IMG/VR virus record: IMGVR_UViG_3300045999_004640
Span: 1 to 35,871 of that record
Direction: 5' to 3' (one strand)
DNA: 35,871 nt
Source: a virus
Every line of letters starts with the position of its first letter. Within the stretch, counting starts at the first letter, position 1. This document shows, one piece after another, positions 16,014 through 21,891 of the stretch. The position numbers and the translations under genes were made by a program. The notes under the pieces are model-generated. The model saw only the letters and a program-made list of their open reading frames with translations. It ran no database searches and was not told the DNA's origin.

Positions 16014-16561
16014 GCGAGGCCCTGTTTGACGCTGTGAGGACTATCAAGGGCGCTCCGCTGTCTCAAATGGATGTAGATGCCATAAACGCGGCGCTCGCCC
16101 CTGTAGCAGCTCCTACGGCAAAGCGCGTTAGTCCTGAAGGCATTGCGCTCATCCACTCGTTTGAATCGTGCAAATTGACGGCCTATCCCGACCCCGGCTC
16201 GCGCGACGGGCATCCGTGGACAATCGGTTGGGGGTCAACTGGTCCCGGTATCGCTAAGGGCGTCGTCTGGACGCAGCAGCAGGCAGATGAACGGTTTGCG
16301 GCTGACCTCGGTCGGTTTGAAAAAGCCGTAGCCCTTATGGCTCCGGTGACGACGCAAAGCCAGTTTGATGCGCTTGTGTCGTTTGCCTATAACGTCGGCC
16401 TGTCCGCGCTCAATGACAGCACCTTGCTCCGGTTCCACAAGGCGGGCGATTACGCGGCTGCAAAGCTACAATTTGCTCGTTGGGATAAGAACGACGGGAA
16501 GGTGATGAAGGGCCTGACGCGGCGCCGCGCTGCGGAAGCCGCTTTATATGGAAAGCCCTGA
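16010..16561 (+). CDS. Endolysin, GH24 lysozyme (T4/P22 type)
   Basis: The 183-residue protein starts at GTG 16010 (GTGA overlap with the holin candidate). After a helical N-terminal extension of about 40 residues comes a glycoside hydrolase 24 domain: E52 and D61 have the E-x8-D spacing of T4 lysozyme and T71 in HPWTIGWGSTG is the likely third catalytic residue, with a six-residue insertion. FDALVSFAYNVGLSAL and GLTRRRAAEAALY are conserved C-lobe motifs. It cuts peptidoglycan glycan strands. No signal peptide or SAR helix is visible, so release should depend on a holin. Confidence 0.93.
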   Translation: MSEALFDAVRTIKGAPLSQMDVDAINAALAPVAAPTAKRVSPEGIALIHSFESCKLTAYPDPGSRDGHPWTIGWGSTGPGIAKGVVWTQQQADERFAADLGRFEKAVALMAPVTTQSQFDALVSFAYNVGLSALNDSTLLRFHKAGDYAAAKLQFARWDKNDGKVMKGLTRRRAAEAALYGKP

Positions 16562-16851
16562 TGTTTGGCCTCGACAAGACCGCTGCCCGCATCATCCAGG
16601 TCGGTATTGTTATCGTCGTTCTGTTGTTTGCCGGTGCCGTCCTGACGATGTGTCTTAAGCCTTCAGCCCGTAACGAGGCCAAGGTGGCTACGTCTGTCGG
16701 GAAACAGTTGGACCGGGTAGCGGCGCAAACACCCGTCATCCGTCAAGAGCAAGAGGAAAAGCAACGTGCAGTCGATGAGATTGAAGGCGCTGATCAGCGT
16801 CTGCCTGATGGTTTTGCTGCCGACCTTGAGCGGGTGCGGAGGGGCGGCTAA
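16561..16851 (+). CDS. i-spanin (Rz-like)
   Basis: The 96-residue product has one N-terminal transmembrane helix (about 11-31, IIQVGIVIVVLLFAGAVLTM) and a helical charged periplasmic part (EQEEKQRAVDEIEGADQ), the Rz layout. ATG 16561 overlaps the endolysin TGA by one base. The o-spanin gene starts inside it in another frame. Together the two would span the periplasm and fuse inner and outer membranes at the last step of lysis, which implies a Gram-negative host. Confidence 0.85.
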   Translation: MFGLDKTAARIIQVGIVIVVLLFAGAVLTMCLKPSARNEAKVATSVGKQLDRVAAQTPVIRQEQEEKQRAVDEIEGADQRLPDGFAADLERVRRGG

Positions 16852-17041
16852 CGTCGTCATTCCAGCAAGCCTGAAAGCCCCTTGCGTATCCACTGTCGAC
16901 GTAAGCACAGCCCAGACCGTTGGTGATCTGGGCCGTGCCATTGTTCAAGGGGATGCTGACCTTCGCGTCTGTGAAGTTAAGCGCGAGGCTATTGTGGCCA
17001 TTGCGGAAAGCCAAAATCGCGTGTGGTGGTGGCCCTTCTAA
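16766..17041 (+). CDS. o-spanin lipoprotein (Rz1-like), embedded in the i-spanin gene
   Basis: The 91-residue product has a lipoprotein signal (RLKALISVCLMVLLPTLSGC) whose lipobox LSGC places the acylated cysteine at residue 24. It starts in a different frame within the i-spanin gene and extends 190 bases beyond it. GTG 16766 has GAGG nine bases upstream; ATG 16775 is an alternative. The mature part is longer than classical Rz1 and not especially proline-rich. Its stop overlaps the stop of the convergent gene on the other strand. Confidence 0.82.
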   Translation: MQSMRLKALISVCLMVLLPTLSGCGGAANVVIPASLKAPCVSTVDVSTAQTVGDLGRAIVQGDADLRVCEVKREAIVAIAESQNRVWWWPF

Positions 17042-17121
17042 GGCTTCCTGTCCGCTATAAGCCAAAGCTGGCAGAACGCAGCGACGGCAATGAAGAACCC
17101 GGCTAAAAGCAAGTCAGTCAT
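17038..17121 (-). CDS. 27-residue membrane microprotein, last gene of the leftward operon
   Basis: ATG 17121-17119 overlaps the TGA of the upstream gene. The product (MTDLLLAGFFIAVAAFCQLW, then LIADRKP) is one hydrophobic helix with a polar end. Its TAG (17040-17038) overlaps the o-spanin TAA (17039-17041) on the other strand. It is the last of a chain of coupled microgenes. No family is recognised; perfect coupling and a membrane-type composition are the support. Confidence 0.5.
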   Translation of the reverse strand: MTDLLLAGFFIAVAAFCQLWLIADRKP

Positions 17122-17480
17122 CCCGCCCTCTCTGACTGAATGATATCGAGGATTTCGTCGGCTTTGCGATTGGCCGTGCCCCACGATATGTCGGGGCAAT
17201 ACAGCGCGGTGACGATCTTTTCCCGCAGTTCTCCGGTATCGGCGGATGGCTTAATGGGGGCGGGGTTGGCTTCGGAACCGACCAACATGACGGCATCGGA
17301 GATCGCCCGCGAAAGCCGTGTGTCTAGTGCTGCAATCGGCTTGCCCATCACTGACAGCGGCGAAAGTGCCGATAGCAGTTCCGTCAACGCCTCAACCAGC
17401 CGCCCCACCAGAGGAGCTTGGATAAGTTTGCCGACATCGGTAACGGCGGGGCTGGCGTCGGGAATATGGTCGGCGCTCAT
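17118..17480 (-). CDS. Hypothetical helical protein of the leftward operon
   Basis: ATG 17480 overlaps the stop of the 31-residue gene and has AAGGAG seven bases upstream; the frame is open further upstream but that part overlaps other genes. The 120-residue product has an amphipathic middle (VGRLVEALTELLSALSPL) and a C-terminal half with CPDISWGTANRKADEILDII. It has no obvious membrane span and no recognised family. Confidence 0.75.
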   Translation of the reverse strand: MSADHIPDASPAVTDVGKLIQAPLVGRLVEALTELLSALSPLSVMGKPIAALDTRLSRAISDAVMLVGSEANPAPIKPSADTGELREKIVTALYCPDISWGTANRKADEILDIIQSERAG

Positions 17481-17572
17481 GGCTTCACTCCTTCGCCGGA
17501 TGGCTTGTCCTTGTGGTTGGCGCGGAGGCCTTGGTCCGCTTCCTCTAGGCGTGTGATGAGAGGGGTGGTCAT
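17477..17572 (-). CDS. 31-residue microprotein of the leftward operon
   Basis: ATG 17572-17570 overlaps the TGA of the upstream gene and TGA 17479-17477 overlaps the next ATG. The product starts MTTPLITRLEEADQGLRANH and is short, charged and soluble. A gene here fills an otherwise unexplained gap exactly, which supports it. No family is recognised. Confidence 0.5.
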   Translation of the reverse strand: MTTPLITRLEEADQGLRANHKDKPSGEGVKP

Positions 17573-17739
17573 GTCGGCTGGCCCGCAAGGCCACAGAAGC
17601 CGCGATCTTTGTAAATGGCGCGCCACGCCATGCAGGCGGACCCGATGCAAAACGGTCCAGCTCCGGCGTTTAGTTGCTGCGAACCGCCAAACGTAGCAGC
17701 CTGAAAGCAGGCTTTCGTTTTTGCTTCATCCTCAGTCAT
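17569..17739 (-). CDS. 56-residue Cys-containing microprotein of the leftward operon
   Basis: ATG 17739-17737 overlaps the TGA of the upstream gene; GGAGAAGAG lies just upstream. The stop overlaps the next ATG. The product runs MTEDEAKTKACFQAATFGGS, then CIGSACMAWRAIY and FCGLAGQPT. Four cysteines (residues 11, 31, 36, 49) in a protein this small suggest metal binding or a redox role, but the spacing matches no zinc ribbon I know. Confidence 0.65.
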   Translation of the reverse strand: MTEDEAKTKACFQAATFGGSQQLNAGAGPFCIGSACMAWRAIYKDRGFCGLAGQPT

Positions 17740-17975
17740 TTCTCTTCTCCGGTAGTGAGGTCTGCGCGGATGCGGTCGGCCACGACAACAGCATCAAACT
17801 CGTCGAAAGGCGTCGTCGCGATGCAAAGAAGCAAGTCCCGCGTCCTCTCCACAGTAGCCAGAAGCTCGGCTCGTTCGGAGAGGAGGAGGCGAAGGTCGGA
17901 GGCAAGCGCGTTGGTGCCTATAGGTGCGGCTAACAGCCTATCCACAGCCCGTTTCCGTTCATCCGGTGTGGTCAT
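17736..17975 (-). CDS. Small helical hypothetical protein
   Basis: From ATG 17975 (TGATG overlap with the upstream gene) the product has 79 residues; an in-frame ATG at 17987 is possible. It is charged and helical (ALASDLRLLLSERAELLATV), looks like a coiled coil in the middle and has no membrane span. It is one link in the coupled chain running down to 17038. No family is recognised. Confidence 0.7.
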   Translation of the reverse strand: MTTPDERKRAVDRLLAAPIGTNALASDLRLLLSERAELLATVERTRDLLLCIATTPFDEFDAVVVADRIRADLTTGEEK

Positions 17976-18172
17976 CACAGCCACCAAAGCGACACGACGC
18001 CAGCGAGGGCCAGCAGGATGATGATTGAGCGCGGACGAAGCACCTCGGCCACGGCGCGGAGCCAGAGCGGCGGCATTTGATCGTCGCGGAAATCCCAGCC
18101 ACGGTGCGAGGCCTGATCGGTCATCATAGCGGCATTGCGGCGGTGGTCGGTGTGTTCAGCACGGTCAATCAT
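17975..18172 (-). CDS. Tail-anchored small membrane protein
   Basis: From ATG 18172 (TAATG overlap with the HTH gene) the product has 65 residues. The first 40 are hydrophilic and histidine-rich (MIDRAEHTDHRRNAAMM). The end is one membrane helix (SIIILLALAGVVSLWWL), so it should be anchored by its C-terminus. It could bring a cytoplasmic function to the membrane. No family is recognised. Confidence 0.65.
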   Translation of the reverse strand: MIDRAEHTDHRRNAAMMTDQASHRGWDFRDDQMPPLWLRAVAEVLRPRSIIILLALAGVVSLWWL

Positions 18173-18360
18173 TAATCTTCCCCTTGTTGTGATGCGGCGT
18201 GATCCGCCAGTTTGTCGCGGACCCATGCGGAATGCTTTTCAGGAACCCCGTGAGCGGCATAGGTGCGGCTGGTGCGCTCGTTTACGCCAATGACCCTAGC
18301 CGCCGCCCTCTGGCTTAGATTGAGGGCGGCGATGGCGGCGCGGTAGGTGTCAGGTGTCAC
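18172..18360 (-). CDS. Small HTH DNA-binding protein
   Basis: GTG 18360 overlaps the TGA of the upstream gene (GTGA). The 62-residue product carries one helix-turn-helix: AAIAALNLSQRAAARVIGV, then NERTSRTYAAHG as recognition helix, and a short basic tail. The sequence resembles the HTH frame at 27502-27690 (ASLGLSKQAAGRWLGVSPKT), so the two are probably paralogous regulators. It may repress a phage promoter. The frame extends upstream to 18399, which would overlap the previous gene. Confidence 0.72.
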   Translation of the reverse strand: MTPDTYRAAIAALNLSQRAAARVIGVNERTSRTYAAHGVPEKHSAWVRDKLADHAASQQGED

Positions 18361-18524
18361 TTGTTCTCCCGACGATATTTGTCGATGGCGTCCATGCACT
18401 TTTCATCGGTCGCGTAAGGGCCATTAGCCTCGCCGTCGCGGTCAATGAAATAAAAGCCTTCAGGTTGGGCCATGACGCTGTTTGCGTTGCGGTAGCCGTA
18501 TTCAAATCCGCGATAGGTGTTCAT
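18357..18524 (-). CDS. Small hypothetical protein
   Basis: The 55-residue product starts at ATG 18524, with AGGAG a few bases upstream (CGAGGAGAAGACAG before the ATG). The sequence is aromatic and acidic (YRGFEYGYRNANSVMAQPEG; FYFIDRDGEANGPYA), as in small beta-sheet proteins. It heads the microgene chain after a hairpin (18566-18587) that separates it from the gene upstream. No family is recognised. Confidence 0.72.
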   Translation of the reverse strand: MNTYRGFEYGYRNANSVMAQPEGFYFIDRDGEANGPYATDEKCMDAIDKYRRENK

Positions 18525-18565
18525 CTGTCTTCTCCTCGGGGCTTGATTGCCCTCGACACACAGAC

Positions 18566-18587
18566 CATAGGGCCGCGCCGCCCTATG
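18566..18587. promoter_or_regulatory. Perfect 8-bp stem-loop at the end of the replication-helper gene
   Basis: CATAGGGC (18566-18573) pairs with GCCCTATG (18580-18587) around CGCGCC. It overlaps the stop codon of the gene ending at 18583. There is no T-tract on either side, so it is more likely an attenuator, mRNA-processing or stability hairpin than an intrinsic terminator. It splits the leftward operon into a replication part and a microgene part. Confidence 0.6.
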
Positions 18588-18885
18588 CGTCAACACCCTT
18601 GGACAAATTATTTTCCAGCGCCGCCATAAGCTGCTGTCGTTGAGCCGCTGCCTTGTCGCAAACGTCTTTCAGTTCGGAGAGCGTCGGGAAAAAGTTTGGC
18701 TTGTCGGGTCGGTAGATAAACCGCTGGACAACGGCCTTGGCTACATCAGCCGGATACCTGGCTAGACAATCCGCATAAAGCCGCAGGATTAGCCTCAAAT
18801 TGTTCTCGCTGTCATTTCGGTGCGCTGTGACCGCGTGGAGCGTCGAAACGTGTTCTTGGCACCGTGACTCAGAAGCAGGCGTCAT
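18583..18885 (-). CDS. Hypothetical protein after the DUF1376 gene, possible helicase-loader-like helper
   Basis: The 100-residue product is helical and ends in a pattern seen in many phage replication-region proteins: NNLRLILRLYADCLARYPAD, then NFFPTLSELKDVCDKAAAQR. The start is uncertain: ATG 18885 is given, with in-frame TTG 18906 and GTG 18957 as alternatives; none has a good SD. The frame opens to 19200 but that part overlaps the DUF1376 gene. Being next to a DUF1376 gene suggests a role in recruiting host helicase, which is inference. Confidence 0.68.
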   Translation of the reverse strand: MTPASESRCQEHVSTLHAVTAHRNDSENNLRLILRLYADCLARYPADVAKAVVQRFIYRPDKPNFFPTLSELKDVCDKAAAQRQQLMAALENNLSKGVDA

Positions 18886-18910
18886 GGCGCTGTAGGTGGC
18901 CTCCAAGGCC

Positions 18911-19723
18911 CTAGAAAGGTTGGTCTGGGTCAGACCCTCGAACGAAAACCCCGTCACGCTCCGTTGGTAGCCACCCGTCACCGGATACGTCAGGCTGATT
19001 TGCGGCTGCGGCACGATTCCCAAGGATGATGTCAACCATTGAAGCAGGTTGCGGTCGGTGTCCTCTGGCGACTGGCTTTCCAGTTTGGCTAGGACTGCGG
19101 CGGTTCCGGCACCACGTTCGCCATGTTGCAGCCCAGTCGAGTTTGACGCCCCCAGCACCAGGTCTGGCAATCCAGTAATCACGGAACTGATCGGCTTCAC
19201 GGCGTATCTCCTCGGAGGTCATGTTTTGGTTCATGGCAAACGTCTGATCGGCATCCGATGGAACCCAATCAGGAGGCAATCGAAAGCCTTTCTTTGGAGA
19301 AGGTGTAACCTTCTCTTTCTTTAACTCTGGTTCTGGTTCTGGAGAATGCTTAAGCAATCGTGAAGCATTTGCTGAAGCCAGTTTGTTAGATTTCAAAGCC
19401 TTAGCCCTTGCACCGGCTTTTCCCGACTGCGATCTTTTTGATGATTTTTCTTCAGCAATTGCGAGTTCTGCGGAGAGCCTTTTCTGCGTAAATCCGCCCT
19501 CGCAAGGCGTGAAAAACTCCAGCACTTCGACGCAGATTTTCGACCAGCGGGAAGGGGTCAGGCCCGCGATTCTGGCCAGTTTGACGGGGTTATCTGGCAG
19601 GACACCTTCAGACCGCCACATGGTCATAAGCAGGAGCAAATACGCCCCGTGCTGTTCGGTGGTCAGGTGCCTGGTGTCGCCAAGGTAGTCAGCGACGTAA
19701 AGCTGCATAAACGGCGCACTCAT
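18911..19723 (-). CDS. DUF1376 (YdaU-like) replication-region protein
   Basis: The 270-residue protein starts MSAPFMQLYVADYLGDTRHL, the hallmark of DUF1376, which fills residues 1-90 and looks winged-helix-like (TTEQHGAYLLLLMTMWRSEG). A basic linker rich in Lys and Ser follows. The C-terminal part (FRDYWIARPGAGGVKLDWAA, then TWRTWCRNRR) resembles the DnaT/primosome-type segment in phage replication initiators. It likely binds the phage origin or helps load host replication proteins. ATG 19723 overlaps the stop of the PP-loop gene. Confidence 0.85.
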   Translation of the reverse strand: MSAPFMQLYVADYLGDTRHLTTEQHGAYLLLLMTMWRSEGVLPDNPVKLARIAGLTPSRWSKICVEVLEFFTPCEGGFTQKRLSAELAIAEEKSSKRSQSGKAGARAKALKSNKLASANASRLLKHSPEPEPELKKEKVTPSPKKGFRLPPDWVPSDADQTFAMNQNMTSEEIRREADQFRDYWIARPGAGGVKLDWAATWRTWCRNRRSPSQTGKPVARGHRPQPASMVDIILGNRAAAANQPDVSGDGWLPTERDGVFVRGSDPDQPF

Positions 19724-20565
19724 TCGTCACCCCCGCACCAAGTGCCGCACTCTGCGTCTTGCTCGTCGTCGGGTGGGGTGTCGAAAAAGTCAGGCTGTTT
19801 TTCAACCTCGCGAACAAGGTCGGTAAACGTCCACTCTTTCGAGAATGAGCCTTTGCCGGTCACTTCTTGCGCGGCCCACCAAGTTGCCCGCTCTGGGTTT
19901 TGTCGGATAAGCCCCTTGAGCGTCCCGCGCCCTTTCAGGAAACAAAGGTCGCAGTTGCCTTCATGGGACTTAAGGCCAAGGTCAAAGTCCTGAGCCGCCC
20001 AAAACGCATCAACGTCACGGCGCGTTACCTTCGCGTTAGCAAGCGGCACCTTGCTGACCCAAGGCGATTTGGCCTCATAGTTCCTTGCAAGGGTCTTAAG
20101 GACGCGGTGGCCCTCATCGTGCCGAAGGCCAACCGCATTGCTCCAAGTCGTCCAGCCCTTTTCGTTCTGGATAAAATGCCGGATTGTATTCACCTTCATT
20201 TCCTCCGTGCAAAAGCGCATGACGGAATTGGGCGTGAAGGATTTAGCTTTTATAAGTCGCGCAAACGGTTCTCCGTCCCGGCTGGCGCTGTTGTAGCTAA
20301 CGCGCTCATAGCGCCCTTCGCTTGGCCCAGACCGTGCGACAAACTCAAGCCAAACAATGTCAACGCCCCAACGTGAGCCACACTCATAGACGAAGCGCAG
20401 CGTCTCTTCACGCTCCTTGCCGGTGTTGGCGAAGGCTACGACATGATCGTCTGGAAGCTTGCCGCCATACGCTTGAAGCGCTCGCCAAAGCATATAGGCC
20501 GAAGTCCGACCGCCGCTAAACGACCAGAGGCAAGGGCCGTCGATGATGAACGGGTCGGCGCTCAT
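19720..20565 (-). CDS. PP-loop ATPase, PAPS-reductase-like protein with Cys pairs
   Basis: From ATG 20565 the protein has 281 residues. SFSGGRTSAY (15-24) is the SGGxxS pyrophosphatase loop, AFANTGKEREETLRFV (44-59) the second nucleotide motif and RFCTEEMKV (117-125) the conserved catalytic-type segment with C119. Further cysteines form CDLC (205-208) and CGTWC (273-277), so with C119 there are enough ligands for an Fe-S cluster, as in DndC/TtcA-type relatives. Phage members of this family are common but their substrate is unknown. It lies beside replication genes, so nucleotide or nucleic-acid sulfur chemistry is possible, as is plain sulfate reduction. Confidence 0.85.
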   Translation of the reverse strand: MSADPFIIDGPCLWSFSGGRTSAYMLWRALQAYGGKLPDDHVVAFANTGKEREETLRFVYECGSRWGVDIVWLEFVARSGPSEGRYERVSYNSASRDGEPFARLIKAKSFTPNSVMRFCTEEMKVNTIRHFIQNEKGWTTWSNAVGLRHDEGHRVLKTLARNYEAKSPWVSKVPLANAKVTRRDVDAFWAAQDFDLGLKSHEGNCDLCFLKGRGTLKGLIRQNPERATWWAAQEVTGKGSFSKEWTFTDLVREVEKQPDFFDTPPDDEQDAECGTWCGGDE

Positions 20566-20746
20566 CACAACATGGCCCAAAGGCTTGCGCGATTAAATTG
20601 ATAGCGGTATATCCGCATTGGTCAACGGCCCTCCTACGGCCTTGGCATGAGGGAGGCTTGACGCGATTTCCACAAAGCGTCGCCTCCCTCCCTCTTATCA
20701 ATGATTGCCGGGATGATTGCAAGGCGCTACGGTTTTCCGGCTCCAT
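20516..20746 (-). CDS. Doubtful small frame in the control gap before the PP-loop gene
   Basis: ATG 20746 has a strong GGAGG six bases upstream and opens a 76-residue frame (MEPENRSALQSSRQSLIRG) that ends 50 bases inside the PP-loop gene. The product is Arg- and Cys-rich with no recognisable fold. The frame runs across a hairpin and a candidate promoter. The good SD and the lack of any SD for the PP-loop gene are arguments for it; composition and overlap are arguments against. Confidence 0.25.
   Translation of the reverse strand: MEPENRSALQSSRQSLIRGREATLCGNRVKPPSCQGRRRAVDQCGYTAINLIAQAFGPCCDERRPVHHRRPLPLVV
20598..20625 (-). promoter_or_regulatory. Candidate leftward promoter with internal dyad for the PP-loop/DUF1376 genes
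   Basis: On the - strand TTGACC (20625-20620), a 16-bp spacer and TATCAA (20603-20598) form a sigma-70-like promoter about 35 bases before the PP-loop start. The spacer contains GCGG-ATATA-CCGC, a dyad that could be an operator. If used, it would let the replication genes be expressed separately from the upstream methyltransferase part of the operon. Confidence 0.45.
20649..20690. promoter_or_regulatory. Long stem-loop (14 bp with TT bulge) upstream of the PP-loop gene
   Basis: GAGGGAGGC (20649-20657), a TT bulge and GACGC (20660-20664) pair with GCGTC (20677-20681) and GCCTCCCTC (20682-20690) around the loop GATTTCCACAAA. The paired length is too great for chance to be likely. It lies in a gap between coding regions near the DnaA-C and DUF1376 genes, so it could be an RNA leader element or a replication-origin structure. 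The loop has a TTTCCACA stretch that only loosely resembles a DnaA box. Confidence 0.6.
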
Positions 20747-20767
20747 GCTTCCTCCCCTTGTCATGGT

Positions 20768-20811
20768 GGCTAGACTAGCCCGGCGCGTGAACAATCCGCG
20801 CCGGGCCTTTT
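20768..20811 (+). terminator. Overlapping palindrome and 10-bp GC stem with TTTT, rightward terminator-like
   Basis: GCCCGGCGCG (20778-20787) pairs perfectly with CGCGCCGGGC (20797-20806) around a 9-nt loop, followed by CTTTTC, which makes a rightward intrinsic terminator. GGCTAG-A-CTAGCC (20768-20780) overlaps the left arm, so the two structures are mutually exclusive. Leftward RNA would also form the stem right after the stop of the HTH gene (20811) but without a U-tract. It may block antisense transcription into the leftward operon or control readthrough. Confidence 0.6.
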
Positions 20812-21188
20812 CATTCTTCCCAGACGCTAAACATTGAAGGCCGCTTAACGGGGACCGGCCTGGTCCTGACCGGCTTAGGCTCAGGCTTAGGAAGGTGGTC
20901 ACCCCGCTGAAACGCAAGCGCAAGGGCATAGACAAACCGCTGGTCAGCCTCGCGCTGTTTAGCCTCTGCATCTCGGTCCTTATCGAACCCGTTGGCATAC
21001 TGGTTCACCAGAACGGAACGGCCAAGGTCTTTCTGCCACGCGATGTTGAGGGACCGCGCTCGTTCCCGGACGACCCATTCCGTGCGGCCCAGCTTCTCGC
21101 CTATCTCCGCAGCGGTGAAGCCTAGCTTCTTCATCTTGCGAAGCGTGTTATCCTGAACGGACGTAAAGAAGTTTCTCGGCTGTCTCAA
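20811..21188 (-). CDS. HTH protein, SANT/GcrA-like putative regulator
   Basis: The 125-residue product starts at TTG 21188 (TTGA overlap with the DnaA-C gene stop), supported by GGAGG seven bases upstream. Residues about 13-50 (NTLRKMKKLGFTAAEIGEKL, then GRTEWVVRERARSLNI) form a helix-turn-helix like those of GcrA/SANT-type proteins in which a target-search helix follows a 'lg-r-t-xx-v' turn. The C-terminal third is proline- and lysine-rich. It probably binds DNA. GcrA likeness is a weak visual match. Confidence 0.7.
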   Translation of the reverse strand: MRQPRNFFTSVQDNTLRKMKKLGFTAAEIGEKLGRTEWVVRERARSLNIAWQKDLGRSVLVNQYANGFDKDRDAEAKQREADQRFVYALALAFQRGDHLPKPEPKPVRTRPVPVKRPSMFSVWEE

Positions 21189-21544
21189 CGGATTGCCTCC
21201 ATCGTGGGTGCGTTCATCGCCAAGGCATAGCCGTTAGCCAGTGCGGCAAACTGCGAGGCAGGAGTGGCGGCTTTCTGCCGAATGGCAATGGCGTCTGCAT
21301 AGCTTCGCCCAGTGCGGTCACAATGAGCGCGGACGCCGTGCAAAATCGTGGTGTGGTCACGCCCGCCAATCCGCCTCGCAATCTCAGGATAAGAGACGTG
21401 GGGGCATTCCACAAAGGCGCGGTAATAAGCCTCTTGGCGCGGCTGGGTGATGTGCCGACTGCGGTTATGACTCTTCAACGCAGAGACGGTTAAGCCGTAA
21501 TCCTTAGCCACTTCCTGCAAAATGTTGGCGACTGTCTGTCTCAT
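21185..21544 (-). CDS. Stand-alone DnaA C-terminal (domain IV-like) DNA-binding protein
   Basis: The 119-residue protein lacks any ATPase domain but carries the DnaA domain IV signature: ILQEVAKDYGLTVSALKSHN (8-27), then SYPEIARRIGGRDHTTILHG (51-70) followed by VRAH. In DnaA this helix-turn-helix binds the 9-mer box. Alone it could mark the phage origin, compete with host DnaA or act as a repressor. AAGGGG lies five bases before ATG 21544, which overlaps the HNH gene stop. Family call is firm; role is inference. Confidence 0.87.
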   Translation of the reverse strand: MRQTVANILQEVAKDYGLTVSALKSHNRSRHITQPRQEAYYRAFVECPHVSYPEIARRIGGRDHTTILHGVRAHCDRTGRSYADAIAIRQKAATPASQFAALANGYALAMNAPTMEAIR

Positions 21545-21891
21545 GTGTTCCCCTTAAAAGGCCGCTTTGGCCATGTTGTTTTGGTTTTCTGGAACGGACG
21601 GGACGGGATAGACCCGCCTTTAACTGCCCGCCTAGCTTGCTGGCCCGTTTCCCGTCCTTGGCGCTTGGCCTTGGCAATCCTGGCTACGTCGTCTTTGGTC
21701 TTTACCGCATGAGGCGCGACCAAAGCCGGGTAAAGGTTCTCGTCATCGTTAGAACCGCCTAAAGCGACCGGCACTCTATGCTCTATGTGCCAAGCCTCAC
21801 CGGCTTTTATTTTGACGCCTGACAAGCCGCAGACGCCGTTATGGGCGGCAAAGATGCGGGCGCGGTCTTTGGCGCTGAATGATTTTCTCAT
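21541..21891 (-). CDS. HNH endonuclease of the phage genome-maintenance type
   Basis: The 116-residue protein has an HNH core: CGLSGVKIKAGEAWHIEHRV (21-40), then PVALGGSNDDENLYPAL and H61. H35, E37 and H38 with N52 fit the beta-beta-alpha metal site. The C-terminal 50 residues are basic (KRQGRETGQQARRAVKGG). Such proteins nick DNA, and some act with terminase, though those lie beside the terminase gene. Here it is between a methyltransferase and a DnaA-C gene, so a replication or restriction role is as likely. ATGA overlaps join both neighbours. Confidence 0.85.
   Translation of the reverse strand: MRKSFSAKDRARIFAAHNGVCGLSGVKIKAGEAWHIEHRVPVALGGSNDDENLYPALVAPHAVKTKDDVARIAKAKRQGRETGQQARRAVKGGSIPSRPFQKTKTTWPKRPFKGNT

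Noticed and set aside
17418-17696. + strand frames opposite the leftward microgenes
   Set aside because: No SD, no coupling and no motif; the - strand chain with exact start/stop overlaps explains the region better.
18886-19200. Upstream extension of the 18583-18885 gene
   Set aside because: It would overlap most of the C-terminal part of the DUF1376 gene, whose motifs are clear in the other frame.
20660-20680. DnaA box in the hairpin loop
   Set aside because: The loop reads GATTTCCACAAA, at least two mismatches from TTATCCACA; not enough to call.
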